From Salvia splendens (Eukaryota; Streptophyta; Magnoliopsida; Lamiales; Lamiaceae), in the NCBI RefSeq assembly GCF_004379255.2, contig NC_056045.1, positions 8,211,593 to 8,275,592 of the forward strand: 64,000 nucleotides of DNA. The letters are read 5' to 3'. A program made the translations under genes and the position numbers. This document shows, piece by piece, positions 11,033 through 22,586 of this stretch. Under the pieces are notes generated by a model. That model saw only the letters and a list, made by a program, of their open reading frames with translations, was not told where the DNA came from and did not search any database. Every line of letters starts with the position of its first letter. The first letter of the stretch is position 1.

Positions 11033-12580
11033 GAAGGAAGGATTAATCATCCAAATATATTACTCCTCATGTATTTCATTCTGTTTGTTAGCTTTCATGT
11101 ATTTGCTCCTCATTCCTGTTTTCAACAAATCAAAATAAAATAAATGAGAAACACCATATTTATAAATGGGGACGGTATTTAATTCAATAACAAATTCATA
11201 ATACTCCATCCGTCTATAGTAAGAGAGAAAATAATGTAGAGAATAGTCTTATCTAAGTTATTCTCTCTCTTACTTTATAACTCGTTCTCTACTTCAACTA
11301 TTTGTTATCATTTTTTCAAAACAAGAGCCGAAAATGAAACTACTTAATTATCACGGAACGAAGAGAGTAATAAATTTGTGAGTATGATAAGCTAGTGGAA
11401 CGATGGAGTCTATTACTAAAAAAATACTACTGAGTATGCCTCAGTTTATGTCTATGGATAACAATTTCCCTAGAGGCCTAGGGCTCGAGTACAATTGACT
11501 TAAAATATTTCTTTGATTTATATCTTTTCGTTCAGACCATGTTTTTGCTTAATAATTCCAGTGCTTTTAACTTCCAATAAGGTACGACTTTTATTCGAGA
11601 GATGATTGTTGATACAAGTTGGGGATAGTTAAAACCTTAATTCTGTAGAATGGAGAGATGTTTGATGTATTGTGTGAGGACTGAGGACATTGAACTAATG
11701 CACTTTATGGAATTACTACATGCTAGGGGCTAACCATTTTAGACAACACTAGTGATCGTCTTGGTAAGGCTTGAGTAGGATGAACATTAGATCTATAAAT
11801 TAAATTTGCAAAATAAATAATGAAATCTACATCTTAGGATTCCCCTCTTTTCTTTTTTATATTTCTATCTTTTATCTAATTTATTTAGTTTATTAATTAA
11901 ATCTAAAAATAATGAAATTGATGTCTTAAGATCCGAAGGCTTGCTTTCTTACATGGATGGATGCACCATTCACGAGATTTGACTTGAAAATTTGGAGTTT
12001 CTTATTCTATGTGATCTCATCATTTATTTGGTGGCTCAGAATTAAAGTTATCTTTCAAAAAATGGAACCAAACTGGGAAACTGAGAAGAGACTCATTCTT
12101 TGGAGGCTTGAAGCATGGACTAAAGGGTGGTGTCCGGAATTTTCTTTTTCACCAGGCTAAATATGTGAGGACTTGCTTAAAGCTAGAAGATGGGCGGAGC
12201 ATAATCAAAGAAGCAACTCTAGTATGCATAAAGGTGCAATGTAGCTCGCCCTACTTCCTGGTCAGTTATTGTTTGGTGGTTTTGATTGATGTTTGTTTAG
12301 TTTTTGGTTTCCTTGTTTTGCTTGGAGGATGCTTTTCTTAGGTCTCTCTTGGTTATCCTTTGTTTAGCTTACTTGTTTTGATTTGAGGTGTTTTTTCTTC
12401 TTCTTTTTTGGACTAATTTGTATGTTCTGAACTTTGATTCCTTTGCTCACCGATCTTAGAGCGATTTCAGCCTTTTCACACTTATAAAAAAAATCTAAAA
12501 TCTCAATTTATTGATCATCTAGATAGTAAGATAGAATAATTAAATTTGTTAATGGTGTAGTAGCACTTAGACCTAGATCA
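11033..12580. other. Intergenic region, no gene recognised
   Basis: The BAHD 3' flank has AATAAA-like signals within AAAATAAAATAAATG near 11131. 11207-11371 has CTCCATCCGTC and a weak inverted partner (ACGGAACGAAGAGAG), so it may be a decayed MITE. 11957-12340 has short open stretches with no recognisable domain. Nothing else stands out. Confidence 0.5.
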
Positions 12581-12935
12581 GTGGTCCCTGATCTAAAAAC
12601 ATTATTTAACCTTATATAATAGTTTATGCATCATAATAGAATTAAATAACACTTTCAAGCTACGCATACAGAAAATCAATTACATTCGACTTTCGACATG
12701 TATATTATCACTTAACAAAATTTAATTTAATGTTTTCCATCCTTCTTTTCCATTACTCCCCCTGTCTCATGTTATTTGCATTTTTCTATCTCGACTCATC
12801 CAAAATTACTTACACTATTTCTATTTTAAGTAAGATTTAAAGTATTTAATTAATATATTTATGTTAGTTAAGTGTTCAATTCATCTTAAATTTACAGCCT
12901 AAAATGAAAAGTGCGACTAATATGGGCTGAAGGAG

Positions 12936-13380
12936 TATATATATAATATATTTCAACATTAGGTTAAATGTGGACATGGAAAAAGTGTTGGAAATAAAAT
13001 TTGTTATTTTAATAAACTTTACCGTCTAAAATAAAAATTGCAACTAATATGAAAAATTGGAACTAATATGGGACTGAAGTAGTATATATATAATATATTT
13101 CAACATTAGGTTAAACGTGGACATGGAAAAAGTGTTGGTGAAATAAAATTTGTTATTTTAATAAGCGTGATTAGTGATCACTTTCAGCCACATTAGTCCA
13201 CATATATGGACTCGTGAAATAAAATTTATATATAATATATTTCAACATTAAGTTAAACGTGGACATGGAAAAAGTTCTGGTGAAATAAAATTTGTTATTT
13301 TAATAAGCGTGATTAGTGATCACTTTCAGCCACATTAGTCCACATGTATGGACTCGTGAAATAAAATTTGTTATTTAAAT
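12936..13380. repeat. Minisatellite of about 145 bp, three units
   Basis: TTTCAACATT recurs at 12951, 13098 and 13240, each within a unit containing GTGGACATGGAAAAAGT and AAATTTGTTATTTTAATAA. The last two units also carry TGATCACTTTCAGCCACATT. The corresponding part of duplication unit 2 (19080-19360) has fewer units, so copy number changed after the duplication. Confidence 0.75.
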
Positions 13381-13965
13381 AACCACGTTATTCCACATAA
13401 AGAAAGAAACTACCAGCATTATATATAGTGTGGACTCGTGATGTAGTCATATTGTATGTACCCACAATATATGGACAAGAAAATGTATTTATATTTTTGG
13501 AATTATATAGCATATTTTTTTTGTTTTTCCTATAAATCTTTGTTTTAATATTTGATTCAACTCAGTGAATTGTCGAGTAAATTTGTTATGCATAAACCGG
13601 TTTTAATTAATGCAGCGTAAAGCGTACTTCTCATTCATTCCTAATGCTAATAGAAAATACAATATCATGATTAAAAAATCTACCGCGCAATAAAAATTGA
13701 TTCTCATCGTAACGTGTAATACTCCTTTCGTCCACCATTTAAAAAGTTATTTTTACCTCTATCTGGATTTAAAAATAATTACTTGATTCTATGAAGAAAA
13801 ATCAAAAAGTAAAATAAAGTGAGAGTGAAACTCATTTTCTATACTATTAGTTTTATAATGAATGGTGAATGTATAAATATTAGTAGAAGGTAAGATTCAT
13901 ATATAAAAATATAAAAAATAAATAAATAATTCTTTAAATTGTGTGCAACTCAAAATAATAAAATA

Positions 13966-14218
13966 CTCTCTCCATCCCATAAAGATTGTCTTATTTTTCT
14001 ATTTCTGTCTGTTTCACAAAATTTGTCTTATTTCATTTTTTACTATTTTAGGTAGTGGACATCATATTCCACTAATTCATTCATACTCACATTTTAATGT
14101 AAAATTAATATATAAAGTAAGATTCACGTTCCACTAATTTTTACAACTCACTTTTTATTATATTTTTAAAAATTTGTGTATGATTAAAGTGAAACAATCT
14201 TTGTGGGATGGAGGGAGG
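13966..14218. mobile_element. Stowaway-like MITE, interrupted at its 3' end
   Basis: Opens CTCTCTCCATCCCATAAAG and closes CTTTGTGGGATGGAGGGAG, inverted ends of a Stowaway-type MITE. The last bases (GAGGGAGG) are duplicated because a hAT MITE inserted there. Confidence 0.65.
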
Positions 14219-14921
14219 TAGGGATGTCAATCGGGCCGGCCAGTCGGGTTTCGGGCCAACCCTACTCGGGTTGCGGGTCAATCGGGTGCGGGCTAATCGG
14301 GTTGTGATTTCTTTCGGGTTATAAAAGCTCAGCCCTGACCCTAAAAGCTCGGGTTTTGGGCTAGCCCAGCGGGTTAATCGGGTTGCTACCGATAATATTA
14401 ACATGCGATCAATCCAATAAATAATGATTAAAATTATTAATATTCATACAATGTAAAACATTTAATTATGATATATTTGAGATATATGCTTAAACTCAAT
14501 CATAAACATGATCAAATACTAATATTTGAGATATTTCGTAGAATTTTAATGCATGTTTTAGAAATCTAAATATTTTTTTTTGTGAATTTGAAGTTTTTAA
14601 TTTATTTATCAATTATTATATTAATAAAAATTCAATATATAATTTGTATATTTAATATAAAATTGAAAGTTATTTTTTTAGTTAATATTAATAAATGAAA
14701 AGTCGAGTTAGGAGTAAAAAAAATAGAATAATAGAAATTTTATCGGGTTTTCGGGCCAGCCCATCGGGTTTTCGGGTCTGGCCCTAATGGGTTGCGGGTT
14801 AATCGGGTGCGGGCTAATCGGGTTTTGATTTTATCGGGCTAGAAATTTCCAACCCTAACCCTATAAATTTGGCGGGCTATTCGGGCCAGCCCACGGGTTA
14901 CGGGCTACATTGACATCTCTA
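14219..14921. mobile_element. hAT-type MITE with perfect 8-bp target duplication
   Basis: 703 bp starting TAGGGATGTCAATCGGG and ending CATTGACATCTCTA. GAGGGAGG occurs directly before (14211-14218) and after (14922-14929). The ends contain repeated CGGGT/GGGCC words. No transposase; nested in the terminal repeat of a Stowaway-like MITE. Confidence 0.85.
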
Positions 14922-14929
14922 GAGGGAGG

Positions 14930-15226
14930 ACTAACTTTTTAGTAGTGGAAAGAGGAACCAATCCTTATTTATCTTTTGAACTCGAGACATCATCATCGGG
15001 ACCATGATATTATACGAAAGTTGTTTTTTTTCCTTTTTAATGTATAATAATCCTTATTGGCACACAATAATAGACAATTAATGTATCATTATGACTAGAA
15101 TCATATAGAAATCTACTCACCAATATTTTAAAATTGCATGTGACTGGAGTGGTGGCAGATAAATAATGTCTCACATAGCCAGCCAAGTTAGACTTCAGCT
15201 CAAATTTTTTTAAAAACGATCAATAA
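14930..15226. other. Spacer shared by both duplication units
   Basis: Matches 19797-20075 of unit 2 with small differences. No gene recognised. Confidence 0.6.
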
Positions 15227-15336
15227 CTAATGTGAGTTACAAAATCCTTATTATCACTATTTAATTAACTTTTATTTGCTTCGGTGACAGAGTTTATTAT
15301 ATTAATCCATTTTTCTACACTCACAAAGAGAAATCA
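15227..15336. repeat. 110-bp direct repeat, left of Harbinger
   Basis: Starts CTAATGTGAGTTAC and ends AGAGAAATCA. It is almost identical to 17291-17400, so the two copies bracket the Harbinger element exactly. Confidence 0.85.
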
Positions 15337-15361
15337 ATAGCTAAAGCTATAGTCCAGCCAC

Positions 15362-15448
15362 AAACTCCTCCTGTCACATCATCAGCACTAAAACTCCTCC
15401 TGACACATCATCAGCACTAAAACTCCTCCTGGCACATCATCAGGACAA
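15362..15448. repeat. 29-bp tandem repeat, three units
   Basis: Units start AAACTCCTCCTG at 15362, 15391 and 15420 and include CACATCATCAG. They form the subterminal region of the Harbinger element. Confidence 0.85.
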
Positions 15449-15628
15449 GCAACTGGACAAGCAATAACCCAGTTATAGCCCAGCCATAATAAACAAAATT
15501 ATAAAAATAACAATCACACAAAATACGGAATTCAACTTACGACACAGATACGCGAAAATGCAATAATTTCATTTAAATTAAAAAAAGGTACATTAAAAAA
15601 ATTACAAAATTACAAAATTTTAAAAAAA

Positions 15629-16975
15629 CTAACGCCGTGCAGTCCTCCGCGCCCACAACTCTTCAATTAAATCCTTTTGGAGTCGAATGCGAGCTTTCAC
15701 TTGGCGCATGTCGGCATGTGCTTGGAGGCGGCAGTCTTCATCGTGAGGTACCCCACTTCGTACGCTGGGGGTGGCCACGCCGTGGCTTGGACCGGCTTCA
15801 TTATCGTCATTGGACCAACTAGTCAGTTGTACACCTTCATCTTCGACAATCATGTTGTGCATGATAATACAGGCGTACATTATATCAGCAATGCAGTCGA
15901 CATGCCACAAACGCGTTGGACCCCTAATTGCCGCCCATCGAGACTGGAGCACACCAAATGCGCACTCCACGTCCTTGCGCGCCGACTCCTGCCGTTCCGC
16001 AAAGTAGGTCTTCCTCTCATCTGATGCGCATCTGATCGTCTTCACAAAGACGAGCTACCTAGGATATATCCCATACGCCAAGTAGTAGCCCATATCATGC
16101 TGGTTCCCGTTGGCGACAAAACTGATGGCCGGACCGACGCCCTGGCACTGCTCGTTGAAAAGGGGCGACGAGTTGAGGACGTTGAGGTAGTTGTTCGACC
16201 CGGCTACCCCAAATTATGCATGCCAAATCCACAGCCGGTAATCAGCTACGTCCTCGAGGATCATCGTGGGATTCTTTCCCTTGTAGCCGGTCGTGTAGAA
16301 CCCTTTTCCAGGCAGCGGGGCAGTTCTTCCACTACCAATGCACACAATCTATGTTGCCTAACATACCCGGGAACCCATGCTTCGCCCCGTGCATCTGCAT
16401 CAGCTCCTGGCAGTCTTCGGGGGTAGGGCTTCGAAGGTACTGATCACCGAATATTTCAACCACGCCCTGACAGAAATACTTCATACATTCAAGGGCAGTC
16501 GACTCGCCGATGTGGAGGTACTCGTCCCACATGTCTGCCGCGCCTCCGTAGGCCAACTGCCTGATTGCCGCAGTGCACTTTTAAATAGGTGTGTGGCCGA
16601 GTCTGCCAGCCGCATCGTGCCTGAAGCGGAAACACAGATATTGACGCTCCAAAGCGTCAACAATACTCATAACAGGGCACTACTCATCTTAAAACGCCGT
16701 CTGAAAATATTGGCGTTAAACCGCGGCTCCGGTGCGAAGTAGTCGTCAAATAGCCGCTGATGTGCAGCTACGTGATCCCGATCAATCACTGCTCGGCGGT
16801 GGACAATGGGTCGAGGTCGAGGTACCGCCGGCTGCAAGGCCCGTTGTATCAGCCGGTCGATCTCTCGGGACGTATAGACCTCCAACTGTTCGTTCAAACG
16901 CCGTTCGAACTCCTCAGCATCCCCACCACTACCATTACCACCACTACCACCACTACTATCACCCGCGTTACCCAT
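15629..16975 (-). pseudogene. Harbinger transposase (DDE_Tnp_4 type), inactive
   Basis: Reading the minus strand from ATG 16975: a Gly/Ser-rich start, a basic segment with FRRRFKMS, then after a break YLHIGEST, PTPEDCQ, HGFPGMLGNIDCVHW (first catalytic Asp present), DYRLWIWHA, and at the end DVECAFGVLQSRW (catalytic Glu present) and IMHNMIVEDEG, typical of plant PIF/Harbinger transposases. The central GSNND motif reads GSNNY, so the second catalytic Asp is lost. There is a stop after WIWHA and there are several frame changes, so no continuous protein exists. Confidence 0.88.
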
Positions 16976-17290
16976 TTCGCGTTGTTGATCTTGTACAGAA
17001 ATTAAGATAGAGAGAAAACTCGTTAAAACAAGTGGTGCAAATGAAATGACGTCCAGATCGCGTATATATAGTGTTTCGAAAATTAAATAATAAAAAAATC
17101 CCGCTCGCCGATCTGGAGCCTGCAATGGCGGCTAGGAGATCGGCGAGCGCATCGCCGAGCGCTCGGGAATCGGCGTGCGCTCGCCGTTTTACTCGCCGAT
17201 ATGACGCTCGTTGGCTGCAATGGTTCAACGAGCCGACCGGCGAGCGCCAAGAATCGGCTAGCCGGTGCGCTCGCCGCTAATAGAGATGGT

Positions 17291-17400
17291 CTAATGTGAG
17301 TTACAAAATCCTTATTGTCACTATTTAATTAATTTTTATTTGCTTCGGTGACAGGGTTTTTTATATTAATCCATTTTTCTACACTCACAAAGAGAAATCA
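17291..17400. repeat. 110-bp direct repeat, right of Harbinger
   Basis: Second copy of 15227-15336, differing at only a handful of bases. Much longer than the 3-bp target duplication expected of a Harbinger insertion. Confidence 0.85.
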
Positions 17401-18054
17401 CAGGACAAGATATTATAAATAAAATAAGTGGCGCAGATGATCTTGACAAATAAATTAGATAGCTGTAAGAGTTAGGTAACAAGGGAAGATTGTGAAGCTG
17501 ATTTTATAAGAACAAAATCAAATTAGTTGTAAAAATATTGTGGCGCAGATCTGGTTGATAATATTAGATTCGGGCAACTAGTCTAAAAAATTATTGGAAA
17601 ATAAATGTTCATAATAGTACTAATAAATAAATTAATATAATATTAATCTATTAAATTAATTGGAAAATTTTAATAATTCCATTAAATAAATTAGCGGGTA
17701 GAGATTCTTCTTGCTCCAAGCCAATGAATCATACTCCTCTATCCCACAATAAAAGTCACATTTTGCTATTTCGACTCGTCTCAAAATAACAGTCACATTT
17801 CACTTTTACCATAAATAGTAAGTAGGTATCACGTTCAACTAACATACTTCAGTCACATCCTACTATAAAACCAATATAAAAAAATAGACCTCATAATCTA
17901 CTAATTTTTTCAAGTCACTATTGTTTACATTTCTTAAAACTTATGTTCATATTAATTATGACTGTTATTGTGGGACATAGGGTAGTAGTATAGCTTAACG
18001 AATAAAAAATTTACACATGCAAAATATTGAGTTATAATTTAATGCATAGTCTAC
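17401..18054. other. Upstream region of the truncated dioxygenase
   Basis: 17630-18054 matches 20080-20593 of the intact gene's upstream region, including a MITE-like unit (ACTCCTCTATCCCACAATAAA ... TTATTGTGGGACATAGG, about 17733-17990). 17401-17630 has no counterpart there and no gene. Confidence 0.6.
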
Positions 18055-18062
18055 TATAAATA
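18055..18062 (+). promoter_or_regulatory. TATA box of the truncated dioxygenase
   Basis: TATAAATA about 110 bp upstream of ATG 18166, in the same context as the TATA box of the intact gene at 20594. The core promoter of the broken copy is therefore preserved. Confidence 0.6.
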
Positions 18063-18165
18063 GTTGGCTATATCTTATGACAATTCATCAACTCTACACT
18101 ACTCAACCATACATATTAGTACATAATAATTCAATTATCTTCATTTTCTGCATTCGATTTGGAAA

Positions 18166-18715
18166 ATGGTGGGTGTTAGCAACGTAGATTTCGATTTGGT
18201 GAAAGAGGTTAAGGAATTCGACGAAAAAAAAACGGGAGTGAAGGGTCTGGTGGATGCGGGAGTGAAGGAGATTCCCCGTCTTTTCGTGCATCCACAGGAG
18301 ATCATAGACAGTTACCCGACAGCCAAGGGTGCAGCGGTGAAGCTGCCCGTGATAGACCTGACTGGGGCGGAGAGTGGGGGAGCAAGGCGGAGGAAATTAG
18401 TGGAGGCAATCGGTAAGGCTGCCAGAGAATGGGGATTCTTCAGCATTATCAACTATGGCATTCCGTTGGAAACAATGAAAGCCATATTGGAATCTATAAA
18501 TAGATTCCACAAGCTCTCAGACGAGGAGAAGGAGTCGCTCTACACATACGAGAGGAGCAAGCTGGTGAAGTGGAACAGCAACCTCCCCGCGCAGAAAGGC
18601 GATCCTACTTGTTGGAGGGATGTTTTGAATGTTGTTTACACTAACGATCATCTTGACCCTAATGAAATTCCTTCAGCATGCATGCATACTATTACAGACT
18701 CAATATCCCACATCG
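18166..18715 (+). pseudogene. 2OG-Fe(II) dioxygenase, exon 1 only
   Basis: Exon 1 (about 172 codons, DIOX_N region) is open and closely resembles exon 1 of the intact gene. It keeps GVKGLVDAGVKEIPRLFVHP and WGFFSIIN. The expected donor AG/GT is AT/GC, so splicing would be impaired. The homology stops 34 bp into intron 1 at 18715, where duplication unit 2 begins. Exons 2 and 3, with every catalytic residue, are absent. Read through, the frame stops at 18724-18726 and would give a 186-aa N-terminal-domain protein. The promoter looks intact, so a transcript is possible, but no enzyme activity is. Confidence 0.88.
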
Positions 18716-21255
18716 GTGGTCCCTGATCTAACAACATTATTTAACCTTATATAATAGTTTATGCATCATAATAGAATTAAATAACACTTTCAAGCTACGC
18801 ATACAGAAAATCAATTACATTCGACTTTCGACATGTATATAATCACTTAACAAAATTTAATTTAATGTTTTCCTTTTCTTCAATTTTTCCATCCTTCTTT
18901 TCCATTACTCCCTCTATCTCTTGTTATTTGCATTTTTCTATTTCGGCTCATCCAAAATTACTTACACTATTTCTATTTTAAGTAAGATTTAGAGTATTTA
19001 ATTAATATATTTATGTTAGTTAAGTGTTCAATTCATTTCAAATTTATGAAAAGTGCGATTAATATGGACTGAAGGAGTATATATATAATGTATTTGAACA
19101 TTAGGTTAAATGTGAACATGGAAAAAGTGTTGGAAATAAAATTAGTTATATTAATAAAATTTACATTCTAAAATGAACAGTGCGACTAATATCAGACTGA
19201 AGGAGTATATATATAATATATTTCAACATTAGGTTAAACGTGGACATCGAAAAAGTGTTGGTGAAATAAAATTTGTTATTTTAATAAGCGTGATTAATGA
19301 TCACTTTCAGCCACATTAGTCCACATATATGGACTCGTGAAATAAAATTTGTTATTTAAATAACCACGTTATTCCACATAAAGAAAGAAACTACCAGCAT
19401 TATATATAGTGTGGACTCGTGATGTAGTCATATTGTAAAATAAAGTGAGAGTGAAACTCATTTTCTATACTATTAGTTTTATAATGAATGGTGAATGTAT
19501 AAATATTAGTAGAAGGTAAGATTCATATATAAAAATATAAAAAAAATAATTCTTTAAATTGTGTGCAACTCAAAATAATAAAATACTATCTCCATCTCAC
19601 AAAGATTGTCCCATTTTTTCTATTTCCGTCTGTCTCACAAAATTTGTCTTATTTCATTTTTTACTATTTTTGATAGTGAACCTCATATTCAACTAATTCA
19701 TTCATACTCATATTTTATTATAAAATTAATATATAAAGTAAGACTCACGTTTTTACAACTCACTTTTTATTATATTTTTAGAAATTTGTGTATGGATTAA
19801 CTTTTTAGTAGTTGACAGAGGAACCCATCCTTATTTATCTTTTGAACTCGAGATATCATCATCGGGACTATGATATTATATGAAAGTTGTTTTTTTTTGC
19901 TTTTTAATGTATAATAATCCTTATTGCACACAATAATAGACAATTAATTTATCATTATCACTAGAATCATACAGAAATCTACTGACCAATATTTTAAAAT
20001 TGCATGTGACTGGAGTGGTGGCAGATAAATAATGTCTCACATAGCCAGCCAAGTTAGACTTCAGCTCAAATTTTAATTGGAAAATTAATCTATTAAATTA
20101 ATTGGAAAATTTTAATAATTCCATTAAATAAATTAGCTGATAGAGATTCTTCTTGCTCCAAGCCAATGAATCATACTCCTCTATCACCCAATAAAAGTCA
20201 CATTTTGCTATTTCAGTCCGTCCCACAAAAAGTCACATTTCATTTTTACCATCAATAGTAAGTAGGTATCACGTTCAACTAACATACTTTAGTCACATCC
20301 TACAATAAAACCAATATAAAAAGTAGACCTCCTAATCTACTAATTTTTTCAATCCACTATTATTTACATTTCTTTAAACTTGTATTCATATTAAATGTGA
20401 CTGTTATTGTGGGACAGAGGAGGAAAGTAGTATAACTTTAGTTTCAATCAAGCTTCTTTTTGTACTAATTCGAAAATTTTGAACTTTTTAAATACAATAT
20501 CAAGCACTCCGTTTTTGACCCTCTTGGTAAAGCTTAATGAAGAAATAATTTACACATGCAAAATACTGAGTTATAATTTAATGCATAGTCTACTATAAAT
20601 AGTTGGCTATATCTTATGACAATTCATCAACTCTACACTACTCAACCATACATATTAGTACACAATAATTCAATTATCTTTATTTTCTGCATTCGATTTG
20701 GAAAATGGTGGCTGTTAGCAACATAGATTTCGATTGGGTGAAAGAAGTTAAGGAATTCGACGAAAGAAAAACGGGAGTTAAGGGTCTGGTGGATGTGGGA
20801 GTGAAGGAGATTCCCCATCTTTTCGTGCATCCACAGGAGGTCATAGACCGTTACCCGACAGCCAAGGGTGCAGCGGTGGAACTGCCCGTGATAGACCTGA
20901 CTGGGGCGGAGAGTGGGGGAGCAAGGCGGAGGGAAGTGGTGGAGGCGATCGGTAAGGCTGCCAGAGAATGGGGATTCTTTAGCATCATCAACCATGGCGT
21001 TCCGTTGGAAACAATGAAAGCCATGTTGGAATCTATAAAGAGATTCCACGAGCTCCCAGACGAGGAGAAGGAGTCGCTCTACACATACGAGAGGAGTAAG
21101 CTAGTGAAGTGGAACAGCAACCTCCCCGCGCAGAAAGGCGATCCTGCTTGTTGGAGGGATGTTTTGAATGTTGTTTACACTAATGATCATCTTGACCCTA
21201 ATGAAATTCCTTCAGCCTGCAGGTATACTATTACAGACTCAATATCCCACATCGA
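18716..21255. repeat. Tandem duplication, unit 2 (continues into the intact dioxygenase)
   Basis: Begins GTGGTCCCTGATCTAACAACATT, matching 12581 onward, and runs through the upstream region and exon 1 of the intact gene to the same point in intron 1 where unit 1 stops. It lacks the Harbinger and hAT insertions and about 350 bp of unit 1 (break near 19437). Confidence 0.85.
20594..20601 (+). promoter_or_regulatory. TATA box of the intact dioxygenase
   Basis: TATAAATA about 110 bp upstream of ATG 20705. A start about 30 bp further on would give a leader of about 80 nt containing AATTCATCAACTCTACAC. A MITE-like unit lies at about 20175-20430 in the proximal upstream region. Confidence 0.6.
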
Positions 21256-22055
21256 TTGTAAAAGCAACTGGTGTGGAGTTTATAGCCCAAATAAGCTTTC
21301 TATTCTAACAGACTAATTTGTTGAGATGAGTTCACATGAATAGTTTGTAACAGATTAGTCTTTCAGGAGAGTTATCATCTGTCTTAATTTGTTTCGATTT
21401 GTAGGAAGGAAACGGAGGAGTATGTGAAGTACATGATTGAGGTGAGGGAACTAATGGCGGAGTTGTTCTCAGAGGCCTTAGGGCTTCCGAGTGATTACTT
21501 ATCGAAAATGGAGTGCATGAAAAGCCAGTCCATTTCATGCTTGTATTACCCGGCTTGTCCCGAGCCTCACAAGACCTTAGGAGCCCCAAAGCATTCCGAC
21601 ACCACTTTCCTCACCTTGCTCATCCAGGACACCCTTGGTGGCCTCCAGATGCTTCGCGACAACCAATGGGTCGATGTACCACCCGTTCCTGGGGCCCTCA
21701 TCGCCAACTTCGGTGATCTCATGCAGGTTCACTTAATTACAACCTGGCAACATGAATAATTATTGTTTGATTACGTAATTATAATTATCATTTGCAGATT
21801 CTTAGCAACGACGAGTTCATAAGCGTGGAGCACAGAGTGTTGTCCCAGTTGGCGGGGCCGAGGATCTCCGTGGCAACCTTCTCCACACCGAGCATCCGAG
21901 CAGCGGGGAAGCCGTTTGGTCCGATCAAAGAGCTGATCACCAAAGAGAAGCCTGCGGTCTATAGAGATTTCATGTTCGAAGAGTACTTCCAATACTACAA
22001 AACAAAAGGAGCTCGAGTTGAATCAGCCTTCGATTACTACAGGATTAATAAATAA
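20705..22055 (+). CDS. 2OG-Fe(II)-dependent dioxygenase, ACC-oxidase-homolog/D4H-like
   Basis: Three exons, 20705-21222, 21405-21726 and 21798-22055, with GT-AG introns of 182 and 71 bp, give an uninterrupted 365-aa protein. DIOX_N lies at about 50-165 (LPVIDLTGAE, WGFFSIINHGVP). The 2OG-FeII core follows with iron ligands H236-S-D238 and H292 (54 residues apart, as the family requires) and the 2-oxoglutarate-binding R302-I-S304. Length, intron positions and N-terminal GVKGLVD match plant ACC-oxidase-homolog-like enzymes of the DOXC group, which includes deacetoxyvindoline 4-hydroxylase; they hydroxylate, demethylate or desaturate specialised metabolites in the cytosol. Substrate is not predictable. 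It is the only member of the array here with all exons and catalytic residues in frame. Confidence 0.93.
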
Positions 22056-22586
22056 ATATTGGTTTTGCAAAAACATGATTTTAATATAGTACCTTTCTGT
22101 TGTTTAAATTATCTTTATTTACACTTGTGATGTTTCATCGGATCGAGCTTCATGATCATGCATGATGCACATGGTGTGTTTGCTTTGATAGCTTTAGAAA
22201 TAAAACCTCATCTTACTGGAAATGTTTATTGAGGGACGTCTTTCTCATTTTTAAAAAATGCAATCCAACACGGTTACGCGATAAATTATTGCATCGCACC
22301 ATGTATTCGTGAGGGCTCTACTTCGGCAATATTAAAATCAATGTAATGACAAGTACATATATAGGATATAGCCATCCAAGTTAGACCTCAATTGCGTTTC
22401 TAATAGTAATATTAATTTCCTTAGAAACCCTAAAGTTAATTAATTTGAGTCACATACTTTAATTTTTAAAATACAATCCCAAAACATTGCAACTGCCCAT
22501 GTTAGTGAGGGATCCTTTTATATAGCCAGCCAAATTAGACCCCCGGTTGCCCAGGCCTTTCTAATTACATCATCCATCCACTATAA
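22056..22586. repeat. 3' flank of the intact dioxygenase (matches 966-1505)
   Basis: Nearly identical to 966-1505. It ends at TAA 22584-22586, the target triplet of the large Harbinger element, and resumes at 47840. Confidence 0.88.

Larger units (their letters stand above)
15337..17290 (-). mobile_element. PIF/Harbinger element, defective
   Basis: About 1.95 kb with a decayed Harbinger transposase on the minus strand. The right end is GAGATGGT followed by CTA, a plausible end plus target triplet. The left end is less clear: three 29-bp tandem units (15362-15448; AAACTCCTCCTG...CATCATCAGCACT) lie there, with TATAGTCCAGCC and TATAGCCCAGCC words. The Myb-like second Harbinger protein was not found. 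Confidence 0.7.
12581..18715. repeat. Tandem duplication, unit 1 (ends inside dioxygenase intron 1)
   Basis: Starts GTGGTCCCTGATCTAA and runs through the promoter and exon 1 of the truncated dioxygenase to ATCG at 18715, where GTGGTCCCTGATCTAA starts again as unit 2. Unit 1 is larger because it also holds a hAT MITE, a Harbinger element and an extra minisatellite unit. Confidence 0.85.

Noticed and set aside
11957..12341. Two overlapping short ORFs as a possible gene
   Set aside because: No domain, AT-rich downstream sequence and no promoter or intron signals; at most a decayed retroelement tail.
15362..15448. Short regular repeats considered as a CRISPR-like array
   Set aside because: Direct tandem 29-bp units with no spacers, in a plant transposon; simple subterminal repeat.
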